DNA of 64,000 nucleotides from Nansenia antarctica (taxonomy: Eukaryota > Chordata > Actinopteri > Argentiniformes > Microstomatidae). The position numbers were made by a program, and so were the translations under genes. The notes beneath the pieces were generated by a model, which was given only the letters and a program-made list of their open reading frames with translations, was not told the DNA's origin and did no database searches. Location of the stretch: NCBI GenBank assembly GCA_963989245.1, contig OZ022341.1, forward strand, positions 44,474,181 through 44,538,180, given 5' to 3'. Every line of letters begins with the position of its first letter. Within the stretch, counting starts at the first letter, position 1. Positions 33,183-50,710 of this stretch are shown here, piece by piece.

Positions 33183-33310
33183 ATTTGATTGAAGTAGCTA
33201 GTCCATTCTATTCAATGGCACAATTACTGTGTCTGGATCAGCCTACAAAACTCCAAGTAGATGAACTATCCTTTTAATAGAGTATCACACCAACGATCAT
33301 CACATAATTG

Positions 33311-33312
<2 letters not shown>

Positions 33313-33391
<79 letters not shown>
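33313..33391. repeat. (GT)n microsatellite
   Basis: Two GT runs joined by GGTGTGTGG. Confidence 0.95.
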
Positions 33392-33394
<3 letters not shown>

Positions 33395-34538
33395 CAAATT
33401 AGACCTCGTAAACCAGAGGCTGTCGTAATAATTGAAGGCTTTATGAGCTAATTGAAATCAAGTTGCTCAATATGACTTTATGAAGTGGTGGTGGTGAAGG
33501 TTAATTTAGCTCCTCTAAAACTAGGTGGGATCATTAAGTTTGAATTTTAAGGGCGTGGTCATTAAGGCAATGAGACCCATTAGAGTGGAGAGAGAGAGAG
33601 GACCTTTTCAGACCCTCCTCCTCATCCTTCCTCCACACATCCTTCAACCCTCCTCCTCCCTCTGTATGACCAATGCAGCATGAAGGGAAAACAGTGCTTT
33701 ATCAGAGCAGCAAGGGCAGCCTCATGCCCCCTGCCTCCCATAGACCTTTCACGCACAACCTCCTCTATTAACTTTAATGGCCAATAATATCATTTTATGC
33801 TTTTCATCTCTATTCGCGTCTTCCCCTCTGCATCCATATGCCACTCCACACCCTAGGCCTGCATCCAGAACTCCCTCCACCCCACCCATCACCCCATTCT
33901 TCTTCTCTCCCTTTCCTTTCCTTTTCGTCTGCAGACCCCCCCGTGTCAATGATTTAAACGGATTGGCCATCCAGCCAGTTAACCTTCCTATCCTATAAAG
34001 ACTGTAATTGGTTTACTACAGAAAGGAGCCTTCTCCATGCGGAGGATAATCCCTGGCCTTGATTAATGCTTCTCTAATCAATCGGTGTCTGGAATACCCG
34101 CCTCTTCAGTCACAACTGTGAAGGGGAACAGCTGGCCTTTGCAAAGGTCAGAACGAGGGGGGGGAGGGGGGGGGCACCTGGGGTCAGGGAGGGTGATGGA
34201 TCAACCAGGGGGTGTCAAACCACTTATACACGTTTAATAAAGCGGCTGTGCCATTTCCAAAAAGTGGCCGAGAGTTTGGAAAAGGATCAAAAGGCCTCAA
34301 AGGGGAAATCTGGGATTCACACAACAACAAAGCAGTCACCCTGCCACTTCTTTGGTTATCAGCTGACGGGTTGGGCTGAGGAAATGTGTCACCACTCTCA
34401 AATGCATAGATGGAGCTGACCATCCATAAGATCAAAATTATAGTTTTAACCATGTTTTGAACTATAGTGTTTGTCTACAATCCCATTGTCTACAACCAAT
34501 GAAATAAAATCATATTGGTAGCTCTTCCTAATACAGCA
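33392..34538. other. No recognised gene
   Basis: G-rich run near 34157-34173. A - strand open frame at 34453-34184 with a signal-peptide-like start is discussed under findings; it is not called as a gene. Confidence 0.45.
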
Positions 34539-35181
34539 TGGTAATAACATGGTAATAATAAGGTAGAATGAATAATTTCTCGCAATAACATCCATATTTC
34601 CATTGGATGTCCGTAATTACTTATTTTATTTCATGGAAACACCAATGTTAGTAATTCATGATAGAGGTTGGTTAATTACTGAATTATTATATAAAATAAT
34701 GTAACATAATTTGCCTAAACGGGGTCTTCTTACCTCCACCTTTGGTCCTTTCGGTTACCAAAGCTTATTGGAAAATCATCTGCTGCAGAACAAGACCATC
34801 CTGGCAGTTATATCCTTGTTACCATAGTGTTACCCCCTCAATACCATGTATTGAGGTAAGTGGTGTGTTACTCTGGAATAAGATACAATATAATACCACT
34901 GAAATTACGTGGAATCGGGGCAGAAAAATGTATAATGATCTTTTTTTATGAATAATGGGAATTCTCAGTAGGAGCAGGTAATAAGATCCTAATCCTGACA
35001 CAAAAATGCATGTGACTTTGAACACTGTATTTCAATTTAATAACGAAGTAACTAACCTTCATCATGACTCTATTATAAATTACTTCAATCAGTGTTACTA
35101 TGCAATTCAAGAGGAAATTACACTGTAATATAGATGGTATTGTGAGAAACTATTCATTGTTATTATTACCATGTTATTACA
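34539..35181. mobile_element. Probable MITE with TAATAACATGGTAATAATAA ends
   Basis: The left end (about 34541-34561) and the inverse of the right end (about 35158-35178) share TAATAACATGGTAATAATAA, with weak similarity extending to AATGAAT inside. The interior is AT-rich with no coding. The superfamily is unknown. Confidence 0.55.
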
Positions 35182-35238
35182 CCTTTATTCCATGCTGTAA
35201 ATATGAATGTATATGTTGGGTTATGATGGAGTAAGACA

Positions 35239-36840
<1,602 letters not shown>

Positions 36841-36978
36841 CTAGACACATGCACACACAGGCACATGAACATGCACATGCACGCACAAACACACATACAC
36901 ACGCACACACATACACACGCACACACAGACGCACGTACACACACACACACACACACACACACGGGCACACACACACGG

Positions 36979-37035
<57 letters not shown>

Positions 37036-37108
37036 CACACACAGACAGAGGAACTCGTTAATTAGAGCGTTTCAGGGGTTGCAGAATGAATACAGTAGTT
37101 CACACTTA

Positions 37109-37154
<46 letters not shown>
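36841..37154. repeat. Compound (CA)n arrays
   Basis: An irregular CA array with CG, TA and GGG interruptions to about 37050, then a pure (CA)n at 37111-37154. Confidence 0.95.
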
Positions 37155-37155
<1 letters not shown>

Positions 37156-38236
37156 GGATATGCCATTGATTTAAAATGGATCTGCGGTGCAGCACAACAG
37201 CAACAGCGGCCTGGCCAGTGTACCCCCCCACATTATGTTGTTTCATTATTAATGCTCCTGAGCCAATGGGCTGTGGAATATGCATCGAGTGACCTGCCCT
37301 TCCCTCTTCTTATGCTAATCGTCATTGACATTTCCCATACACGGCAGCACACCCGTCCTGCACACCAAGAGGGCCCCTCTGCACTGGACCAGAAAAATGA
37401 CTGGACATTAACACAATAATGCCTTAAACGGCGCAATAACCCACCTACAACCGTTCCCATGCTGGAGCTATTTATGTTTTAACATGCAGTAACAATGTAG
37501 GTATGTTTTTGCGGAAATACAATTATTTGCCAGAATTTGGCGATTTTCCGCAGATTTTTTATTTTTTATTTCTGACCTGGCTGTGTGCTTTTGTGTGGAA
37601 CACTCCAGTGTGTATGTGTCCCTCTACCCATCTATCATCCCTGTCTATCTTTCTCCAGTCTTCCATTCATCCATCCCTTCATCCATCAGTCCACACAACC
37701 CATTATTTGGATGTTTTGATCCATCTTTCATGACCTTCACCTATGCTTTTATTTATATATAGACGATTCTGTTCTATCAAACAGCAATTTCCAGAAGTGG
37801 CTGAAATACATACAGTACAAACCTAGATTCGTAAGGGGTGATGTGCATGGGTCATACTAAGAGAGAAAAACTGATTACAGGAATAGATAGCTGTGCATGT
37901 AGAGTACTACTGCAACATAAAACGCTCAATACACAGATTAATGCAGCCTTGACTGTAGGTACCTAACTGATGCTGAGGAATGTCATCCTCCTTCATGCAC
38001 AACAATGAAATGACTAGTGTGTTAGGGTTAGGGTTAACTCTGACCATACCATGCATAAGTTATGTCATAATCAGGATGCTAGTAAGCAGTCCTGAATGTG
38101 TTTCCATTCAATTATGGGTTTTGGTTGGATCAAAGTACTACAGCTGCCAGTGGTGCTGCCAGTCGTATTGACTGAGGCGGTGACTGGGGTGGTAGATACT
38201 GTAACCAGAGGTAATAGTGGTGGGCTCGTAGCCGGA
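37155..38236. other. No recognised gene
   Basis: Includes a short (TTAGGG)-like patch at about 38021-38037. Nothing else supported. Confidence 0.45.
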
Positions 38237-38244
38237 CAGTTGAC

Positions 38245-38323
38245 CAGGGGAGGCTGGTGGAGGCGGAAACAGGAGGATGGGCTCATTGTAATGCATGGAA
38301 TGGAACGATATTTACCTCCCCTG
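38245..38323. mobile_element. 79-bp mini hAT element
   Basis: It starts CAGGGGAGG and ends CCTCCCCTG (perfect 9-bp inverted ends). It is flanked by CAGTTGAC (38237-38244) and CAGTTGAT (38324-38331), an 8-bp duplication with one mismatch. The start CAGGGGAGGCTGGTGG matches a fish hAT family terminus I recognise from salmonid-type repeats. Confidence 0.75.
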
Positions 38324-38331
38324 CAGTTGAT

Positions 38332-40409
38332 GGTTTGAATTCCCAGTTCAACAGCAGAGCCAAAATGAATTTGGGTTGTAACAAATCCAATCAAAACGTT
38401 GTCTTGTGCTGTGCTGTATTGGAGTGAGGTTGTGTCTTAGCCATCGGAGGAGGAGTTTGTTAATTGCTGGTATCCTGCCTCCTGCTCCAGGGGAGGGCTG
38501 TCTACAGACAGACAGGGCAAGAGAGCAGCAGGAACCATGTAGGGACCTGTGTTATTCTGGTTCAGAGATCCCATATAACACACTCCTCTTTCTCTTTTGG
38601 CTGCAAACTCTTTTTCTCTCTCTCCCTGCCTCTAGCTGTTTGTCTCAGGTCCCTTCTAATGGATTCAGATGAGGCTAAAGTCTATTGAAGGTATGCCAGT
38701 ATGTGAGAGTTAATGCGGGACCTTGTGCTCTGTCCCAAAGCACCACCAGTTCCAACACTAAGGTATTTTACATCTGTGATCTTGACTGCATTTTGACTTT
38801 TTAAAAATGTTCACTTCCATCATCAGCCGATGCACATGCCCTAAAACAAGTGTTTATTTTTTGGGCTTTCCTTTTATAAACAGTTTCTATCTTGTCATGA
38901 TCAACAAAGACGAATCAATGAGGAGACTGTAATAGAATAACAATCTAGCTAATTGGATTCCCGGGCTCCAATACAAGCCAATTAAGCTTACAATGAAACA
39001 ATTAAAAGTGAAATGAGCGGCTCGATACCACAATGGTGAGCCACCACTAGTTCCACATGGAATAGTCTATCTGACTGACTAGCGCGAGTCACAAAAGACA
39101 GAAATTGAATCATTGCACTCTTACAGCCTCATATAAAAGGGATAGGTCACTCTTTGTGAAGTGTTACCTTAGTTTTTACAATGAAAAATGTAAAAAGAAT
39201 TCCGTCCTGCTAGCATTGTGACCCTGTGGTGCACATGGTCTTTTCATGATGATTCATCGCCGTCCCTCCCTCCACCCCTGTAGTTGGACAGCGCCAACAT
39301 TGCTGTGCCTAATAATGATGGCCCTCCTGCAAAGTGTGGCTCTGAGGGACTTGCGCTGAGGGTTAGGACAAAGAGCAAAGCAGCTTTTTAAACACAGCTC
39401 CCCCGAGACCACCGTAGTACTAGCCGTGATAAACACATGATTAGGAAGACAAATGATATGAAGCCAGATAATTTCCCGCCAACCATGATCATTAAAAGCC
39501 CACATAGCCACAATAGATCAGTGCTAATTGGAATGCAGAATATGACCATGACAACACATCACAGCAATCAATCACACAGTCTGTTGTTGAGGAGCACTTG
39601 AGCTGACCTCATGGTTTACCCCAGTGTTTTTGTTCCAAGTGTGTGTGTTCGTATTGGTGTCCCATTCCAATTAAAACTGAACTGAAAGAGTTGATTCAAA
39701 ACAGCATGCCAGTGGTGCTGCCACGCTATCGAGTGAATCATCAATAATTGTTTGTTACTGTATCTGCTTTTATTTTTCTAGAGAAACTGTAATCCACTGT
39801 AAATGCTTCACTAAAATAGATGAAGAAAATATATCTTTCTGAATAGCCCAACCGCTTGACACAATGAACAGAACCACTGCTTGAGTTATTGACATATCTC
39901 AGACACGGTCTTATGGTCAGTCAGTGAGGTGAGGAAAACGTTCAGCACCTCACCATTGTTCTAGTCTTCCCAATGGATATTGTATGTGGCTAGAGGAGGC
40001 AGAGAGGAATGGGGGGGGGGGGGGTCTCAACCTCTACATGACCCTTGGAGGGAGTCAGTCTGGTGTGAGAGAGAGGGAACGGCCTTCGACCTCTAACCTA
40101 GACCCAGCCCCCACATAATGATCAGGTCACAGGTAGACCACATCCACCTGTCAAAGGGCATTGTTCAGGCGTGAGTGATGAGAATTCAATAGTAACAATA
40201 TGTGATGACAGTACCACGCCTCTGTCATAAATGTTGAGGAATCCAATAAAGGGCAGCTCAAAGATAGACTTGCCCTGATGGTATGACCACACAAGTTCAG
40301 AGGTCAAAGATAAAGTCAAAGTTGCAGGAGACAGTGATTAGAAGCAAGAGGAGGGGTGATCAGATTATTGAGTGAAATGACCACATGCAGAAGAATTAGT
40401 TTTATTATT
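38332..40409. other. No recognised gene (2 kb)
   Basis: Contains a homeodomain-site-rich stretch near 38930-39015 (see findings) and a poly-G run near 40010-40023. Confidence 0.45.
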
Positions 40410-40478
40410 AGTAAGTAAGTAAAGCTTTATTTATATAGCGCCTTTCGTACATGAAATGCAACTCAAAGCGCTTTGCAA
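40410..40478 (-). mobile_element. SINE/LINE tail fragment
   Basis: On the - strand: GCAAAGCGCTTTGAGTTGCA, then GGCGCTATATAAATAAAGC and a TTAC repeat. This is the common 3' tail shared by fish V-SINEs and their partner LINEs. Confidence 0.6.
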
Positions 40479-41612
40479 CTCAAATTACTCTTATTATTGA
40501 ATGAGGTAAGGCACTGAGAAACACACCATGAAAAAAAATAATACATAGATATTCAGTATATAAAGGAATACTTCATAGGGATTTTTAGAATGTACAAGGA
40601 GCAATTGTAAGACATGCAGTACATTGTTCATAATGCATTGTTAATTGTGAAATTAATGTTATGGAACTAATGAACTAGTGGAAGTCCAATCAAACTAGTG
40701 AAGGCACTGCAAGCATTAATTGTAATTGACATTGAGTAGTAGAGTAGAGGATCTATGTGTGTGTGTGCGTGCGTGTGTGGTGTGTGCGTGCATGCGTGTG
40801 TGTGTGCGTGTGTGTGTGTGTGTCAGATTGACTGACGGGACAAGTGAAGGTAAAACATGCAACAGAATACCCTCTAGATTCTCAGCGTGATCTCAGGCTA
40901 TTATAGTATAAATGAACCATTTGAGAAAGGTTGATAGAACAGGACAGAAGCTACTCTGCTTGCATACAAGGTAGGCCTATAGCCAAGAGAACATACGTAT
41001 CTCCATGACTTACCCAAGGTGCATCTGGGGACTTCCATTTGCACTCTGACAAGTTAGGAGATTAAGCTCTAACCCAGATTTACATGCAGGGTCAACCTGA
41101 CAAATATTGTGTATCAGAAGTTTTATGGGCTTGTCAAATGGGCTGAACCAGCATTCTAACTGCTTAAGGGCACTCTGATATGTGTGATATGCGGTGGGAA
41201 AACATGGGTCCGATGATTTATCGTACATCATCTTGAAGGTGTGTAATTCACTTTAGAAAACTAGCGTGTCCTTCAAATACACTTTTCAATAAGCCAAAAG
41301 CAAAAGTACACTGCCAAGTCCAATGTTATTAAATGTTTTAGTACTCTTCATAAAACAGTACTTTCTCCTCAGCGTCCCTCGAAACATTTATTTTTCCCTA
41401 ATTGGCCTGCTAATTGACAGTCACTGTACCCAATGTCCTTTGAGCCACCGTGCTTTGTGAGAGGGGTGGATGGGGACGACACGAGACGACTGGAACTTTC
41501 AAACCAGCTTTGAAGTCCTCAGAAGTGAAATCTCTCTTTGCCACTGCTGTGGCAGCAGAAAGTCCCATGTCCAGGGAGGATGCTAATTGAAAAGAAGAGG
41601 TAGGAATTAAGG
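40479..41612. other. No recognised gene; short (GT)n
   Basis: Imperfect GT/GC repeats at about 40757-40823. Nothing else. Confidence 0.5.
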
Positions 41613-41613
41613 C

Positions 41614-41644
<31 letters not shown>
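41613..41644. repeat. (AC)n microsatellite
   Basis: A pure run of about 32 bp. Confidence 0.93.
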
Positions 41645-45160
<3,516 letters not shown>

Positions 45161-45310
45161 CAGTGGTTCAAGCCCCGGCTGGCCACATGTCGAAGTGTCC
45201 TTGGGCAAGACACTGAATCCCAAATTGCCTGGTACAGGCCGGTGATGCTTGCAGGCCGATAGGTCCACTCTTTACTTGGTGTCTGTCCAAGGAGTACTGT
45301 AGTGGGTTCT
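45161..45310 (+). mobile_element. SINE fragment (V-type body)
   Basis: A B-box-like GGTTCAAGCCCC, then CCTTGGGCAAGACACTGAAT and CCCAAATTGC, the conserved V-SINE body also seen (inverted) at 17828-18062. The tRNA head is mostly missing. Confidence 0.65.
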
Positions 45311-45978
45311 CGTAGCTAGCTATAATTTAACTTAACTGTTTTACTGACTATCCTAGACTAGGGCCCAATCCCGATTCCCTTTTCTACCCCTATGGCTCGT
45401 TTTCGAGTGTGACTCGATTTCGAGCCAAGGCCTTCGAACAGAGCCACAAGCCGTCGGGGTTGAAATCTACCCCTATGAAATGGGACAACCCTTCAAGACT
45501 GATACGTCATCAGTAGTATCGTAGAAAAGCATTGACGCTCGCGACTCATTCACAACTTCACTTTTACGCTATCAATCAATCAAACAAGTCATCAAATAAA
45601 ATTAAAAAATGTATGAAACCTGTGCTCCTACCCTGCCAGTCTGCACTGATTTAGGACAACAGTAAAACAACTTCGCGGCTGAACTTTAGTTAAATTTACT
45701 GCGTCATATACCATCAATGGGAAACATGGAAAAATGCATGACTTACAGATTTAATTTGATGACGTTCCGAAATCCGAAGTGACAGGAACGCTGGAGAAAC
45801 AGCCGCTGTCCACTGCATTAATTAACTACATGTCCATGATGAGTCTCCCGCTCACTGCCCTCCATCAACAATGGCACATCCATCGATAATATTACATAAT
45901 AACAACTGCTCGGATTAGATTGCGAGTTGTTTTGGTATAATAAGTGCTGCAATACAGATAGCCACATATACCACCAAT

Positions 45979-46005
45979 GGGGGGGGGGGGGGGGGGGGGG
46001 GGGGG
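45979..46005. repeat. Poly-G tract, 27 bp
   Basis: An uninterrupted G run inside the 45.4-kb DNA element. Confidence 0.95.
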
Positions 46006-46124
46006 ATTCGTGCCTATCATGCACATATCAGCCTGTGGATAGATAACTTTAGATAGATAACTTTACATTAAATATGCCTACCATCATCCGTGCTGGACTG
46101 TGGAACTTTCTATGTTAAGCATAG

Positions 46125-46359
46125 GCACCTCGGCATAACAGCGATTTTTTTGTTATGCTTGTTGTAAAGAAAAGGTCTATAATGCATTGAAATGACATTA
46201 GTACATCAGACATTAGACATTAGACATGGAAATATGTCATATGCGCGACTGTCCACAAATCAGCCTGTAACGTTAGACACAGCACCTCGACATAAAAGCG
46301 ATTTTTTTTGTTATGCTTGTTATAAAGAAAAGGTCTATAATGCATTGTAGTGACATTAA
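46125..46359. repeat. Internal duplication, period ~157 bp
   Basis: GCACCTCGGCATAACAGCG...GGTCTATAATGCATTG (46125-46200) recurs as GCACCTCGACATAAAAGCG...GGTCTATAATGCATTG (46282-46359), about 90% alike by eye. Confidence 0.85.
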
Positions 46360-46692
46360 ACTAAGATAATAAGATGGTTATCATAATTTTTCAAATCTTT
46401 ATTAATAAGAAATTACAGAGAAAGTAATGAAATTTCCGCATTGAATAGAGCGACATAACATTTCTGTAGATGATTCGCAATGCATGTTGGAATCAAGGGG
46501 TAGGTACCCCTACGGCTTCAAAGCTAGTCTGGTCCTGGAATCGCTCGAAACGAAGTCATAGTTAGCCCTCGAAATGAAGCCATGGCTAGATGAAATATGA
46601 ATTGGGACACCCCTACCCCAAAACGTGAACGTGCAAAACGAAGCCATAGGGGTGAAAACGAAGCCGTAGGGGTGAATAGGGATTGGCCGTAG

Positions 46693-48267
46693 GTCCTTAG
46701 CTTGTCTCGACTTGAATCTTGTGGCTCAGCTCTACTTTCAAAGAAGAATATTGAGGAATTTGCCAAGTTCGACGGTCTTCACTTTGAGTAGCTCAGAGCC
46801 TAATCCCTGAGCTAGCAGGCTAACGCAAGGAGGTTGACTCACATTTCTTTTGAATTGTTTGAGGGCGTATCCCATAGTGAGGGGGTCAAACCGAGTAGAC
46901 TGAAAGAGAACCTACCGACAGTGAATGGAGAAAATGAACCACGTCTCCTAGCTACTTCCATGTGAATCAATACTTGAGTTTGCCTGGCATAATGGAACCA
47001 ATGCAATAGTCCCAATTGTGCAAACCCCATCCACCTGGCCTGGCACTCCAGACCAACTCAAACACTTCCCAACCCAGGTCTAATGAAGAGAATATATAAT
47101 GTCTATTGAGGCTGTGATTCCTGCTAGGGGTGGCTAGGAGCTGGCAATCTGATTGATTGACCTTTATTCAAAAAGCAGCAGCAGTCACTTTGTCCATCAG
47201 TCAGTAATGCTGTGACCTTCAAAACCTGTCTGCTGTTTTAACACGGTCCTTATTTCCTTTTCATTTCTCCCTCTCAATAACCAAATGTTTCATGCTAAGA
47301 AATTGATGTACTATATTTTTCATAGTGCATAAAGAAACTAAGAAATAAATGAACTAAGAGGTATATCAGAGAGTGTTGTCTAATGGCATTTTATAATTTA
47401 TTGAGAACATAAATTGGTTGGTTAGTAATACAGCACATGAAATTGTGTGTGTAAAAAAAAGTATGTTTTCCCTTTGTGTTTGAATAGTCTGCTCTTACCC
47501 TTGACTTGCCGTCTTACTGTTTACCCACAAAGGGCTTCTGGATCATATGAGGCTGTTGCCAGACCCATTGAAATGGCTGGTTTGTAATCACCATTAGGGT
47601 CTAGTGCATTTGGAGACACCAACCAATTGTTAGCTGGACTAATTAAAGCCATTTCATGGTTGCTACACCCCTGAGGATTTTAATCTGAAATGCACCACTG
47701 TGTTTATGCAAAAGCTCAAAATTAAACGCATATCCCTTAAAATTAGCTCCATTTGATTTCCTCTCCCATGTTTGAAAGCCTTGCCTTGGGTAAACTGATG
47801 TGCTACCCTCTAGTGGAGCTGAACGTCTGTGTTTATTCTTTATAATCACATTTGGTCAAAACCTAAATTGGTGAAGGAAAGAAGGAATACATTGAGGGGT
47901 TACGAATTGAATGTGGAAGACATTTTTAAATAGCAAGCAAGTGTGACAAAGTAGAAAATGTACACATTGAAAACCACTAGCTGATGAACATTGGGGGCGA
48001 AAGAGATGCATCAACAAACACTCAGTGATAGCCACAAAATCAAATAAAAGATCAATTAGGAGAGCTTTCCTTTTCTCACTACGGAACGAAAAGCAATGTT
48101 ATGTCAAGAAGCTGCTCCAGTGAGCCAATGCACCCGAGTCTCCCTTTCCCCATCGCAATTAGAGGGTACCGCCTCAGTTAACCCACATACATATTCATAC
48201 ATATTCATACCATGTCATGTGGCAGGTCCTCAACTTGGTGTGGTGCAGCATCCTGTAGTCTTATTGC

Positions 48268-48270
<3 letters not shown>
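46693..48270. other. No recognised feature
   Basis: No gene or repeat supported beyond short AT-rich runs. Confidence 0.45.
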
Positions 48271-48305
<35 letters not shown>

Positions 48306-48431
48306 AGAGAGAGAGAGAGAGAGAGAGAAAGGGAGAGAGAGAGGACAATGAGCATCACAACCTGAAGCGACTCTGCAAACCCTCAGCATTCTCCAAGATA
48401 AGGGTGAGAGAGAGAGAGTAGGGAGAGAGAA

Positions 48432-48507
<76 letters not shown>
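48271..48507. repeat. (GT)n and (GA)n microsatellites
   Basis: (GT)n at 48271-48301, (GA)n at 48305-48343, and a longer (GA)n at about 48404-48507. Confidence 0.96.
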
Positions 48508-48510
<3 letters not shown>

Positions 48511-48955
48511 TCTGCAAAGGACTCAAATTTGAGGCTGTCCATGTAACCTGAAGGGACTCCGTGTAACCAATAGGGCTTCCATGTAACTTTAATAGGAACT
48601 GTATTTTCAGATTTAAAAAAAAAATGACATTTGTCTTTGCATATGAACTTACATTAGAGAAATTCCCTCAATAAAAAGAACACGTCATTACATTGTACTG
48701 TAGTGGACAGATACGTATGATTTGAATGATTGATGATAAGTAAGTGAATGATTTGGGGGGTTTTCGTCTCCGATTGACCGACGAGGCATAATAGCTCTCT
48801 GGCTCGATTGGTTTGGGTAGAGCTAGAGGTTTATTCTGTATAAGACATACATGATGGCATACTCTAAGAGGCTTGTAGTATTTAGGGTTGAGCATTGACA
48901 CACAGGTCTAGTATGCTTCCATTTATGCCATTTAGGGTTACCATTCCTATTGGAG
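48508..48955. other. No recognised feature
   Basis: No gene supported. Confidence 0.4.
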
Positions 48956-49075
48956 CAGCGGTAGCCTAGAGGTTAGAGAGGCTGGCTAGCAATCGGAAGG
49001 TTGGGGTGGGGTGGGGGGTTTCCAGGCCAGCCCCAATCGGTGCCACAGCCCTCTGAGGGTGTCACCTCTCTCTGC
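48956..49075 (+). mobile_element. tRNA-derived SINE head fragment
   Basis: GCAGCGGTAGCCTAGAGGTT followed by AGAGAGGCTGGCTAGCAA and CGGAAGGTTG is a tRNA-like SINE head with A-box character. The B box is degraded into a G-rich run. Confidence 0.55.
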
Positions 49076-50202
49076 CTCCAACCTAGTCCCGACCCCTGCT
49101 AATGCAACCAGAGTGCCAGCTCTGCACAGCAGAGGTCTTTGATATCATCCTGAGTAGACTTTTACAATGGTGTGGTGTTAATTGTGCCTAATAAATCCAC
49201 CTGCCCCCCCCCCACCCCCTTCCACCACACACTGGGTGGGCTGATCCGTGCCTGAAACCTCCTGGACCGCAGCCAGAGTAGAGCTGCAGTGTAATGACAG
49301 AGCAGCACTGTGGTGGAGACAGACACATACTCATGTTAATTATTTGTTTGATAAATATCCAATAACTCAAGCTCCTAGAGCAATTATAGCTCCAGCTCTC
49401 TACAGCTGGCTTCCACAACAGTTGTCTTCAGTAACTGGGCTTTCATTGTAACTCTCACTCTGCTGCTACTAACCGGTTCAAGGCTAGCCATGGCCTCATT
49501 GGCTGTACTTTCCTATCTGTTACACACATTAGCATTGAGGGCCAGTTGATCTTTCAGAATAAGCCCTTACTGCATTGTTCCGTGGGTAAGTCTAAATCCT
49601 GATCATCCATGTCTGAGCATTGCCATAGAGAAGCAAGCCCACAAGCCCGCTCACTCCCTCTCTCTCTCTCCATTCGTCTGCTCCACACATAACATTCAGC
49701 TCTTTATGGTCAGCTCTCTACTTCCCCTGTAATCGTGTGGCCTTAGTGGAGATAAAGGGTTTTGTACAGTATGGGAGATTATGGAAGCTGAAGAGGATGA
49801 CAAGGACCCACAGCCATTATTAGGAACTACTGTATGTCTGATTCAGAACAGTACCAGAGGATGGGGACTTCAGAGAGATTAATTAGAGTAATTCTCACAC
49901 TGCTGTGGAGAGTCACTCCCCTCTTTTCCTATCCATCTCTCCCACTCTGCCTACTAAACTCCTCAAAAAAAGTTTGTAAACGTTATTTCGGTCGATTATT
50001 CCTCTCCTTTAATAATACCAATTGGTATTGTATTTTATATCGTTGGAAAGCCTCATTAGTCACCTTTACAATGAGGTACAACTTGTAAGGGTCATGCATT
50101 CGTGGAATGAGCAACACAGCTAAACATGTGGGTAGCGGCCCAAAAAATTTGCCAAAATCCCCATTTGCAATAATATTATTCTTCTGTTGGTATTCACTCA
50201 TT
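49076..50202. other. No recognised gene
   Basis: The 49960-50160 part looks like a decayed dispersed repeat but I cannot name it. Poly-C near 49205. Confidence 0.4.
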
Positions 50203-50710
50203 CCTAGGGTGGCAGTGGCTGTGTTGGACTTGCAGTCGTTGATGGAGATATAGTGACTTCTGTCAGAGAGGTAGGAGGTGAACCATTTTAGAGCGGTACC
50301 GGTATTACTAACCCTACCCCTAACCCCAACCCTAACCTTAACCGTAGCACCCTAGCCCCTAACCCTAGTTTTCCCACATGTACCGTCTTGTCAGCTCTCG
50401 CAGAAATCCGCTAATAAACTGTCGGCATCATGGTCCGTCGGTATCGTGGTCCGTCGGCACAGCGGGTGGGCCCCGGTATTACCGAGGTAGGACTCAAAGC
50501 GAGTGGTGAGGATGGAGTGGTCAATGGCGTCAAAAGCGGCACTAAGGTCATGAGGAGGATGAGGATGCTGAGGGATCCAGTGTCAGAGGAGAGCAGTAGA
50601 TTATGAATGACTTTTAGGAGCGACAACTCATTCCAATGTTTTGGACAGGAAAGGGAGGTTTGAGATGGGTCTAGAGTAGTCAGTTTCTACCTGGCAGTGG
50701 CTAGCTACCT
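50203..50710 (-). pseudogene. L2-like LINE reverse transcriptase relic, interrupted
   Basis: On the - strand the pieces in order are SRPISNLPFLSK (50700-50630), LLLSSDTGSLSILILL followed by a frameshift in the motif A region (50600-50530), then FTSYLSDRSHYISIND and TATATL (50290-50210), up to where GVPQG would follow. The insertion at 50309-50472 splits it between motif A and the next block. It is related to the + strand L2 relic at 24835. Confidence 0.72.
50309..50472. mobile_element. Telomere-like repeat inserted in the L2 relic
   Basis: CCTAACCCC/CCCTAA units and CCCTAGTTTTCCCACATGTA (shared with 23797-23980), followed by three GGTCCGTCGG-type units. The flanks repeat CCGGTATTAC (50299-50308 and 50473-50482), a 10-bp match that looks like a target duplication. 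The L2 reading frame resumes on both sides. Confidence 0.7.

Larger units (their letters stand above)
31770..33277. mobile_element. Second TTAA-flanked element, carrying later insertions
   Basis: Left TTAAAGGGATAGTTCA and right TGAACTATCCTTTTAA are inverted with TTAA on both sides. ACTTGGAGT and ATCCAGAC are also shared inverted just inside. The interior holds a hAT-like MITE and a probable solo LTR, which explain most of its 1.5 kb. Confidence 0.72.
45358..46692. mobile_element. Non-autonomous DNA transposon, ~1.3 kb
   Basis: Left GGGCCCAATCCCGATTCCCT followed by TTTCTACCCCTATGGCTCG is inverted at the right as CGAAGCCGTAGGGGTGAATA followed by GGGATTGGCC. TACCCCTA/GGCTTCGTTTT units are repeated two to three times near the right end. 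No transposase frame and no clear target duplication. It contains a poly-G run and an internal tandem duplication. Confidence 0.72.
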
